Below the pieces are notes generated by a model that searched no databases, was not told the origin of the DNA, and worked only from the letters and a program-made list of their open reading frames with translations. The position numbers and the translations under genes are program-made. Below, piece after piece: positions 1 through 8,929 of a stretch of 64,000 bases of DNA. The stretch comes from Strigamia acuminata (lineage: Eukaryota; Arthropoda; Chilopoda; Geophilomorpha; Linotaeniidae), in contig OX442319.1 of assembly GCA_949358305.1 (NCBI GenBank), positions 7,068,001 to 7,132,000 on the forward strand, written 5' to 3'. Within the stretch, counting starts at the first letter, position 1. Every line of letters starts with the position of its first letter.

Positions 1-921
1 AGAAAGAGCGCCAGTCAGCAAGGACACGTCACGGTGTCCGCTAAGACAAGCCTAAAGAGCTGGACGGTGGTCGTTTGACTCTGCAGCAAAGATTCAAGCC
101 AAGTTCCTGAAGAAAAGAATTAAGAAATCGTTTTCCTTGGCTTATGTTAGTTTAAGAAGAAGGAATTTGTTAGGATTAAGAATTTTTTTGGATGGGAAAG
201 ACTGGGAAGTCTTGTCCAGGTGTGTTGACTGTGTGAGCAGACTCAGTGTCTTGAGTGAAAGCGACCTGAGAGTAAATTTTCCCTTGCTCATACAAGTTGA
301 GTCAGAGCCAGACTAATGAATTTTCGAAATAATTTAGTTTTTGGCATTTTTTGAAAGGTTTGCAGCACCTGGCCACTTTGCCCCAGTCATGATTGCTGGC
401 TTGTAATTTTAGAGTGCTCCTAGCTTCAATAGTTGATTTAGTTCATGAGGTCGGTTCTATTGTGAACTGCGAGGTTTTTGGACGGCTGCTTGGCCGCCAG
501 GTTTGAGGCTTGCTGGAAAGAGGTCCCGCGCTCTTCTGCTTGTTTTTGATTTTTGCAGAAGAGTGGTCGCCCCTTCTCCTTTTATACACTCAGCCTGCTA
601 TTCGGGTTGTCTGGGAGAGTGGAGGCGAGGGATCTCGCCTCAATTGGCCACTGAGTTTGTCCGCCAGCCTTGCAGTGAGCTGTCCTCATGTAGAAATGAT
701 TTGATTCAGTTTTGGGGGATTTCCGCTTCATTTAGCAGCTTAAGCAAGTTTTAGTGTGTGACGATTTTAGAAGAACCCGTGCGTGGGTTGAGATAGCGCA
801 AGCCACACTAGCTGTTTAATTAGAGAAGGCGGAAAGGTAGCAATCAGTCTCCTTTCAGACTGTTTTATGTGTTTTCTAGTTAGATGGACCTTCTGCGGAT
901 GGTCACAGAGAATTCTAGACG

Positions 922-1200
922 GGTTTTAGGTTGGTTTTCCTCGATAAATCACACAGCTTTACAGGTTTTAGGTGGTTTTCCTCGATAAATCACACAGCTT
1001 TAGAGGTTTTAGTTGGTTTTCCCCGATAAATCATATATTCTTCGCAGTTTTATGTGGTTTACCCTGATAAATCACATAGGTTAAGAGGTTTTAGGTTGGT
1101 TTTCCCAAATAAACCACAAATTCTATAGGGTTCTAGGCTGGTCTTCCGCAATAGACCACACAGTTTATCGGTTCTAGGGGATCTTCCGCAATAGACCCCT
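922..1200 (+). repeat. 41-42 bp tandem repeat, seven copies, each a hairpin
   Basis: Copies begin near 922, 964, 1005, 1046, 1087, 1129 and 1170 with GGTTTTAGG or GGTTCTAGG. Each holds an inverted repeat around an 8-base loop. The arms change together along the array: GTGGTTT/AAATCAC (972-993, one G-T pair), GTGGTTT/AAATCAC (1054-1075), TGGTTT/AAACCA (1097-1116), TGGTCT/AGACCA (1139-1158) and GGGG-TCT/AGA-CCCC with one bulged A (1177-1199). Paired changes of this kind suggest that the folded RNA or DNA form is kept. Confidence 0.8.
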
Positions 1201-1382
1201 AGTAGTCCCACAATTTAAGCAAATGAGTTTTCGTTACAAGAATCGCGTAGGACAGAAAATTAGCAAATAATAAGTAAGAATTGAGTTGAGACCCATTTAC
1301 TTATTAAAGTCTCACCAGAAAAAAAACGTGAGGTCAGTGAGCGACCAAAAGTCCCGCTGAATTACATCCATGTGAGAGAAAG

Positions 1383-1464
1383 GTTTAGTTGGTTAACAGT
1401 TGGTCCATCAAGCCCAAGAATTAGAGTAGAAGAAAGTTTAGTTGGTTAACCGTTGGTCCATCAA
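1383..1464 (+). repeat. 29 bp direct repeat pair
   Basis: Two copies at 1383-1411 and 1436-1464, spaced 53 bp, differ at a single base. Each reads GTTTAGTTGGTTAAC then a variable base, then GTTGGTCCATCAA. The TTGGT and ATCAA parts could pair weakly. It lies just downstream of the hairpin array and may be a related, more diverged repeat. Confidence 0.75.
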
Positions 1465-2785
1465 ACTCAAATATAGAGATGCCAGTTGTCCATGACAATT
1501 CGCATGCATAGAATGCTAGTGTCAGGAGCTTCAAGACCCATGATCTGAAAAGCATGGTCATAGTCATGTCCTGTCCTCTCTGGACCATAGGGCATTCCGA
1601 GGCAAACTGCAGCTTGACGCTAGCAGTAGTGAGAAGACAACGTATAGGGGCTTAAATGCGCTCATCGTTGTTCATTGCCATTTTCCTACAGTTTGAGATG
1701 CTGAAGGAGTAGGCACAGTTTAGTTTGTTGGTTTGCAAGCGAGCGCACGATTTACGAACTAGAGCTAGAAGCGTTTTGGACTCGCACCAACAAGTGAAGT
1801 CACCTTCCAATTTAGGAAGGCGAAAAAGCAGCCACAGTTACACGACTTTTTCTTGAGCTGCAGTTAGGAAGAAAAGGCAACCCCTTGTTTGAGCACGTTC
1901 CGACCTAAGCAGTGTCGAGACGTTTAGTTGGGGGGTTGAGGTTAGCTGGGGGCATGAAGAGCACAAGAAAGTTAAGGGAGCTCAGTTCTCGTTGCAAAAC
2001 AGAAATTGAGAATTGGAATCATTGGTTTTTTTTCAGTGCCCACCTTTGATTAAAAAGTGGGAAGAGGTGACCAAAGGTATTCCCTCCAAAATTAGAAGCT
2101 GAGACCATGTCTCACCAAGTTTCGAGAGGTCAGTAATTTGGCTGACCACATGCGTCAGTATATTAGGCGATAAAGAGCAGCCTGCGGGCTGTCCCCTTGT
2201 CTGTAGAAATAAGATTTTGTTGAGACAGCTCTCTCTCTCTCAAGTAGATTAAGCTCGGGTCACAGGAGTATAACTCCAAGCTATTTTCGTCGTCATGCCA
2301 GCAATTGGCCGGTAGTCTAAGCGTGATTGGGTCGCTTGCGACGCTTTTCCCTCTTTAGCCCAGAGTATGGTTGGAGTTGGGGATTGTGGATCTCAACTGA
2401 TCTTAGAACGTGAGGATGTCCGGTGATGCTGCATGTCACGTTAGTTACTTGGTTTAGTCTGTCGTTATAGAAATAGACAAAGTTCATTCGTCTACTGTCA
2501 GCTGTTTTAGAATCGTAGACGAGTGTTGATATTGGAAGATTTTGCTTAGATATACAGACGCTTACGTGTTTTAGAAGAAGTCTAGTTGTGTTGAATTTGT
2601 CAAAGGGGATAGGTTATTTGGTAGTCCGGTCTATTCTGGATCAAATTTCCAACAGGTTGACTTTTAATTTAAAACGTGTTTAATTTAGCTCTTTTTAAGT
2701 TGATCTCAGACCGGACAAGCGTCATAAATCTGTTTCTTTCTTGATAGTATTAGTCGTTAGTTCAGTATAAGACATGTGAGGCAAG

Positions 2786-2820
2786 CCCCCCCCCCCGCTC
2801 TCTATTTTTTTTTTTTTTTT
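2786..2820. repeat. C11 / T16 homopolymer tract
   Basis: A run of 11 C (2786-2796), a short CT-rich spacer and a run of 16 T (2805-2820). The lengths are prone to sequencing error. On the minus strand this is a purine tract. No function is assigned. Confidence 0.85.
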
Positions 2821-2893
2821 CGCCCGGGAGGAAATATAAGGATATATAAAATGGAAGACGGGAGGTTAAGTTATTGTGTGGTGGCCGCGTGTC

Positions 2894-2953
2894 AGGACTT
2901 TGGTCTGGTTGACCCACTGGAGTGCACGCCAGGGGGTCGCCCACCGAAGTCCT
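2894..2953 (+). other. Two-tier stem-loop
   Basis: The outer arms AGGACTTTGG (2894-2903) and CCGAAGTCCT (2944-2953) pair over 10 bp with one G-T pair. The inner arms GACCCACTGG (2911-2920) and CCAGGGGGTC (2929-2938) pair over 10 positions with one mismatch, around an 8-base loop. A small internal loop separates the tiers. Two nested long stems are much less likely by chance than the many 6 bp stems nearby. Confidence 0.65.
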
Positions 2954-5116
2954 CTTGATCCCGCTGAGGAGGTCCATAGTTAGATATTCGGGTTCGTGGG
3001 TTAATGACGTTTGTCACGTACTGGTCAGCGCATTTTCGGTTTTTAGGGACTAAGATTCGGTACATTAGTTGCTTTGTAGCATGAGTTTTTTCGGCTGAAC
3101 TCGATGGATTGAGATGCAAGTTCTCCTTTGAGTACGGAAAAGAATGGGCATAATTTTACTAGACACGTTTTCGTCTTGATCTTAAATTAGGTATTGTAAC
3201 AGGTAGCTAGAATAGTTGCAGGGGTTATCAAAGCATTCCCATCAGGGAGCAGATCCGTACGAGTTGACTTAGTAATAAGTTATGAGAGGAGAGAGAGAGG
3301 GACTCTTTGTTAGAAATTTAGGACGCCCAGCTTAGGAATTAAGTGAGTTTAGCTTGGGAGTTCCACATAGTTGGGTGGACTTCTCAACAAGACGATCCCT
3401 TGAAGTGAGAGTAATGCAATTGCTTATCGGGGATTGTTCTTTCTTTAATGTTAGCGTGAATAATTTATTCAAGTTAAAAGGTATTAGTGGTTTTACAGAA
3501 GTGAATTTAAGCGTTTTTCTTTATAAGTTTCTTCTCCTTCCCGCGCGAGTTGAGATTGTCTAGTCCTCGCCGCTTCGTTGCGCGATTCTCTTCTCTAGTT
3601 GAATGCGTTGGAGGCAGGGTCCCTTGTTAGAAAAAAGACAGAGCAAGTTTTAGCGTTATTAATTTAGAAAATAGCTTTTCATCTGCATACTGCGGAACTT
3701 GGTTAAGATTCAAGGGCCCCGAGTTGCTTTAATTTATTGTTGTCCAGAGTGACCATCCAGAATGAGTAAAGTGGAGTGTCTGGCGGTTGAGTTTGTCTGC
3801 GGCACTCTATCTGAAGCAAAATGGCGGTAGCCGTGGATACAGTTTTTGCATGTGTTATGGGAAGGGCTAAGCAAAGAGAAATTAATTCTGCATTCAGATA
3901 GACAGAAGTTTGGCTGAGGTTTTCAGTTTTTCGTCATTCTTCTTAGAAATTCAATTGTTTTTCGGTTGGATTACTATTCTAGTGGGTAAAAAAAAAAAAA
4001 AAGTGTTTGCTGCAATTTATTTAGGGTTAAAAGTTTCCCTTTTCGAATTTTCGTTTGCAAAAGGGAGAGACATGTTGCAGTAGGGAAACGTTCACTTGCG
4101 CTTTGTTCAGGTCATGGTGAGTTTTGGAGTCGTTTTTGTTCGGTTTAGGCCTTTGTAAGGATATGTTGAGTGGCAAGAACGTTCATGTCGGCTTCCGTAC
4201 GAGTGCCATGAGAGAATTAAGCACACGTTGTTAGTAAGGGGCGGATTTTTACTTTGGGTTCGAATTCCTATTTCGTTTGGTCTCGTTAGTCGGGTAACAG
4301 TTTCCTCGTTTTGGGGATTTGAGCGGCGTACGTTTTCGTGCTTTAGTTGTGGCGTTAGAAATAAGGGTGAACTTAGCCTCCATTAGCGAACTGTAGAATT
4401 AAGCCCTTCTTATTGTAGAGTTAAAACCTAGGTCGGGTCGTTATTCCGGTTGGAGCTGTGTTTGTAAATTTCGCCCAGTCTGTAGCTACTAGGAATTCTT
4501 TCTTTTAAGTAAAAAGGCCGTGCCTTCTTAGATTTCTTTGGAAATAATTCTCGTTTTGATTTTTCCAGAGATAGGTTTTGATTTGTTAAAAAGCTTAGGT
4601 TAAGTACGAGATTTTTTTTGCTTTAGTTAATTAGTCGAAAGATATAGGCAAGTTTTGTTTCAGTTAACGTGCGAGTAGCGTCAGGTTCGAGTTGCTTTGT
4701 AGACGGCGTACGGTGTTCGCGTTAGGAGTGTTATTCGAATTTAGTTCAGGTGACTGCAGTTGATTAATTTCAATTCGACGACTTTATTCAGAATTTACTC
4801 TCATGAGCGAATTTCCTGTTACCGTTTATTTATGCAGTAAGACAGGCGTGAATTATTAGTCTAGAGATTTTGCTGATAAGTTATTGTTATTTTAGTTGTA
4901 TTCTTCTGCAGTCTATTTGGTGCCTTCTCGTTTCAGGGGACCCGTTCTCGTTCGTGTATTTGGGATTGTTAACAGAAAGGTCAATTCAATTTTTCGTTTG
5001 GGAAAAGGGGTTCTTTGTTTCGTGATTGGGGTTTGCCATTAGACACAGGCTTGGTGAATGTTCGGTCTTTCCTTTTTGCGTGCGATTACTTCAGGGCGGC
5101 TGCTCTCTTCTTTTTT

Positions 5117-5128
5117 GGCTGGGAGCAA
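5117..5128 (+). promoter_or_regulatory. Candidate polypurine tract of element A
   Basis: GGCTGGGAGCAA lies directly before the LTR start TGTTGC. In LTR elements a purine tract in this place primes plus-strand DNA. The matching place in element B reads GGCTGGCAGCGA on the sense strand, so the site is recognisably shared. Confidence 0.55.
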
Positions 5129-6328
5129 TGTTGCGAGCAAGAACGCAACAAAAAGATTAGGAGACTCACGTTTCACCTGAAATTAGTAGAAGGTCTTTTT
5201 AGTTTGGTTTTAGTAGTTGATCACAAGTTTGCAGACATATCTGATGTGTCCAGTGGCCTGGTTGACCGACGGTTTTGCTCCGTGTAGTCCACGGTAGTAA
5301 TCGGGTGGTCGGTTGTACCTGTAGTGGACATTTGCGGTGTTGTCAGTCACTTGTGGTTGTTTTGAGTATTGGTTTTTAGCTGTATGTTTAAGAGAAATAT
5401 TAGTTTTGTAAGAGTTTTATGTATTGTTTTGATTGCAATTAACCTTTGCTAGTTGTTCCGGGTGTTTAGTGGTCGTCTGAAACGTGGGTTGGCTAGCACT
5501 GCAGGGCGTCGGTAGTGGTTGTGCAGACATTGAGCGCTTTGGGTACGCATGCGGGAATGAGAGCGGCTTGGAAACGCCTCGTTTGGCTTCTCTGCAAGGT
5601 TCCCGTACTGAGTTGGAAGTCCCGGCGTTTTTGTCATGCCTTGGACGGCCTTGGAAGTCAGTTTGGATCGGTTCTGCTTTCATTCGCGTCTCTCAGCTGT
5701 TGCTAGACCGCCATGTGCTTAAGGTACGGTTCTGGTGGCCTTTTGATAGTTAGTGTCGACATTTCACTGGAACACAGCATAGGGGTTGATAGTATTTAAT
5801 AACTTGTGTATTTTATGCCAATGATAGATGTTTATACTAAGCTTTTATTACGTGTTATTACTTGGTTGTTAAGGGTTAAGTTTGAGACATGTAGTGCCCT
5901 CTTTGGAGGTATTGGGTTTAAGCTCAACATTGTTCTTTTGTCTTTATTTACTGTTAGCCTTTATTTACAAGTAATTGTTTGTTATATTTAAGTTTGCCTT
6001 GCGCCATTGTTCACGGTTGCTAGGCGAAGTTGTTGTCAAGATGCGTAGCCATTAAGTATGATGTTGTTGTTTTTCCTCCTTTCAATAAATAAAACGGTCT
6101 GTTTTGGTGTTATACCATTTTTCTCCTGGGATTACTTACTCAAAAGGATGAGACAAGCAGCCCTGAGACTGGGAGAAACAGAAACCACAACCAGGTCAGG
6201 AAAAAAGGAGAGAGTTAAACACTACAGGACGATGCATAGATTTAGGCCTAGAAAAACGGCATTTTGCATCTGTCTCATATATATCGAATGGTTGTCAGCC
6301 ACCACGATCACAGAGATTGCTGGCAACA
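5129..6328 (+). repeat. LTR of element A (1,200 bp, 3' LTR)
   Basis: It begins TGTTGC and ends GCAACA, a perfect 6 bp terminal inverted repeat of the TG...CA kind. Over the first ~30 bases it is nearly identical to the sense strand of element B's LTR. Clear but diverged similarity returns around 5850-6000: GGTTGTTAAGGG, GCCCTCTTT, CTCA-CATTGT and TTAGCCTTT blocks occur in the same order in both. A polyadenylation signal lies at 6084. The base after the LTR is satellite sequence starting AGTCAACTG. The short open frames crossing its borders are chance frames. Confidence 0.82.
6084..6089 (+). promoter_or_regulatory. AATAAA polyadenylation signal in LTR A
   Basis: AATAAA lies about 245 bp before the LTR end, after a T-rich stretch that also occurs in element B's LTR. 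It fits the R-U5 part of the LTR, but no transcript data support it. Confidence 0.45.
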
Positions 6329-8929
6329 AGTCAACTGTGATGAGATCAAAAGTCTATTCTCCCAAATCATCGGTTAAATGTTATAAAACTTACATTGGAG
6401 CCTTCTACTAAGGTTTAAACACTATTTCTGAACATTCAGAGACATTGGTCTTGTGGTGTTTGTGCTAAGTCAACTGTGATGAGATCAAAAGTCTATTCTC
6501 CCAAATCATTGGTTGGATGTTTCTAAAACTTACATTGGAGCCTTCTACTAAGGTTTAAACACTATTTCTGAACATTCAGAGACATTGGTCTTGTGGTGTT
6601 TGTGCTAAGTCAACTGTGATGAGATCAAAAGTCTATTCTCCCAAATCATCGGTTGAATGTTTCTAAAACTTACATTGGAGCCTTCTACTAAGGTTTAAAC
6701 ACTATTTCTGAACATTCAGAGACATTGGTCTTGTGGTGTTTGTGCTAAGTCAACTGTGATGAGATCAAAAGTCTATTCTCCCAAATCATCGGTTGGATGT
6801 TTCTAAAACTTACATTGGAGCCTTCTACTAAGGTTTAAACACTATTTCTGAACATTCAGAGACATTGGTCTTGTGGTGTTTGTGCTAAGTCAACTGTGAT
6901 GAGATCAAAAGTCTATTCTCCCAAATCATTGGTTGGATGTTTCTAAAACTTACATTGGAGCCTTCTACTAAGGTTTAAACACTATTTCTGAACATTCAGA
7001 GACATTGGTCTTGTGGTGTTTGTGCTAAGTCAACTGTGATGAGATCAAAAGTCTATTCTTCCAAATCATCAGTTGGATGTTTCTAAAACTTACATTGGAG
7101 CCTTCTACTAAGGTTTAAACACTATTTCTGAACATTCAGAGACATTGGACTTGTGGTGTTTGTGCTAAGTCAACTGCGATGTGAAATGAGCTCAAAATTT
7201 TTTTTTTAAAATTTATTGCTTGGGTGTTGCTAAAACTTAGATTGAAGGCTTCTACTAAGGTTTAAACACTATTTCTGAACATTCAGAGACATTGGTCTTG
7301 TGGTGTTTGTGCTAAGTCAACTGCGATGTGAAATGAGCTCAAAATTTTTTTCTTCAAAATTTAATGCTTGGGTGTTGCTAAAACTTATATTGAAGGCTTC
7401 TACTAAGGTTTAAACACTATTTCTGAACATACAGAGACATTGGACTTGTGGTGTTTGTGCTAAGTAACTGTGATGAGATCAAAAGTCTATTCTCCCAAAT
7501 CATTGCTTGGATGTTGCTAAAACTTACATTGAAGGCTTCTACTAAGGTTTAAACACTATTTCTGAACATTCAGAGACATTGGTCTTGTGGTGTTTGTGCT
7601 AAGTCAACTGTGATGAGATCAAAAGTCTATTCTCCCAAATCATCGGTTGGATGTTTCTAAAACTTACATTGGAGCCTTCTACTAAGGTTTAAACACTATT
7701 TCTGAACATTCAGAGACATTGGTCTTATGGTGTTTGTGCTAAGTCAACTATGATGAGATCAAAAGTCTATTCTCCCAAATCATCGGTTGAATGTTTCTAA
7801 AACTTACATTGGAGCCTTCTACTAAGGTTTAAACACTATTTCTGAACATTCAGAGACATTGGTCTTGTGGTGTTTGTGCTAAGTCAACTGTGATGAGATC
7901 AAAAGTCTATTCTCCCAAATCATCGGTTGGATGTTTCTAAAACTTACATTGGAGCCTTCTACTAAGGTTTAAACACTATTTCTGAACATTCAGAGACATT
8001 GGACTTGTGGTGTTTGTGCTAAGTCAACTGCGATGTGAAATGAGCTCAAAATTTTTTTTTCAAAATTTATTGCTTAGGTGTTGCTAAAACTTATATTGAA
8101 AGCTTCTACTAAGGTTTAAACACTATTTCTGAACATTCAGAGACATTGGTCTTGTGGTGTTTGTGCTAAGTCAACTGCGATGTGAAATGAGCTCAAAATT
8201 TTTTTTTCAAAATTTAATGCTTGGGTGTTGCTAAAACTTATATTGAAGGCTTCTACTAAGGTTTAAACACTATTTCTGAACATTCAGAGACATTAGACTT
8301 GTGGTGTTTGTGCTAAGTCAACTGTGATGAGATCAAAAGTTTATTCTCCCAAATCATTCGTTGGATGTTTCTAAAACTTACATTGGAGCCTTCTACTAAG
8401 GTTTAAACACTATTTCTGAACATTCAGAGACATTGGTCTTGTGGTGTTTGTGCTAAGTCAACTGTGATGAGATCAAAAGTCTATTCTCCCAAATCATCGG
8501 TTGGATGTTTCTAAAACTTACATTGGAGCCTTCTACTAAGGTTTAAACACTATTTCTGAACATTCAGAGACATTGGTCTTATGGTGTTTGTGCTAAGTCA
8601 ACTATGATGAGATCAAAAGTCTATTCTCCCAAATCATCGGTTGAATGTTTCTAAAACTTACATTGGAGCCTTCTACTAAGGTTTAAACACTATTTCTGAA
8701 CATTCAGAGACATTGGTCTTGTGGTGTTTGTGCTAAGTCAACTGTGATGAGATCAAAAGTCTATTCTCCCAAATCATCGGTTGGATGTTTCTAAAACTTA
8801 CATTGGAGCCTTCTACTAAGGTTTAAACACTATTTCTGAACATTCAGAGACATTAGACTTGTGGTGTTTGTGCTAAGTCAACTGTGATGAGATCAAAAGT
8901 TTATTCTCCCAAATCATTCGTTGGATGTT

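Larger units (their letters stand above)
1..5128 (+). other. Long non-coding internal region of element A
   Basis: About 5.1 kb with no open frame longer than 90 codons. I recognise no gag, protease, RT, RNase H or integrase motif in the short frames present. It contains a 41-42 bp hairpin tandem array (922-1200), a 29 bp direct repeat (1383 and 1436), a C11/T16 tract (2786-2820), a strong two-tier hairpin (2894-2953) and an A-run near 3990. In an autonomous BEL element the end of pol would be expected directly before the 3' LTR, as in element B. Here the sequence before the LTR is non-coding, which suggests a LARD-like non-autonomous element. Heavy decay or a separate repeat cannot be excluded. 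Confidence 0.5.
1..6328 (+). mobile_element. Element A: 3' part of a BEL/Pao-related LTR element
   Basis: This is read as the internal tail plus 3' LTR of an LTR retroelement on the plus strand. The LTR at 5129-6328 starts with almost the same 30 bases as the LTR of the complete element B further right. The ~36 bases just before it (purine-rich GGCTGGGAGCAA and a pyrimidine stretch) also resemble the end of B's internal region. On the right it stops at ...GGCAACA and satellite DNA begins in mid-unit, as expected for an insertion into the array. The 5' LTR, primer site and left target duplication must lie outside the window. No coding domain was recognised in 1-5128, so it may be a non-autonomous relative or a decayed copy. 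The LTR call is firm; that everything from base 1 belongs to the same element is inference. Confidence 0.6.

Noticed and set aside
531-2522. Scattered stems of 6-9 bp (531-563, 623-640, 845-862, 1287-1314, 1803-1820, 2100-2114, 2128-2147, 2488-2522)
   Set aside because: About a dozen 6 bp stems are expected by chance in this length; only the 9 bp stem at 531-563 and the 8 bp stem at 2488-2522 stand out slightly, without support from repeats.
5015-5287. 90-codon frame across the start of LTR A
   Set aside because: It spans the polypurine tract and LTR start; a chance frame with no recognised motif.
6058-6411. 117-codon frame across the LTR A/satellite joint
   Set aside because: It fuses LTR sequence with satellite DNA; no domain.
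6741-6880. CENP-B box in the satellite unit
   Set aside because: The TTCG...A..CGGG pattern is absent from the unit; the conserved dyads are different.
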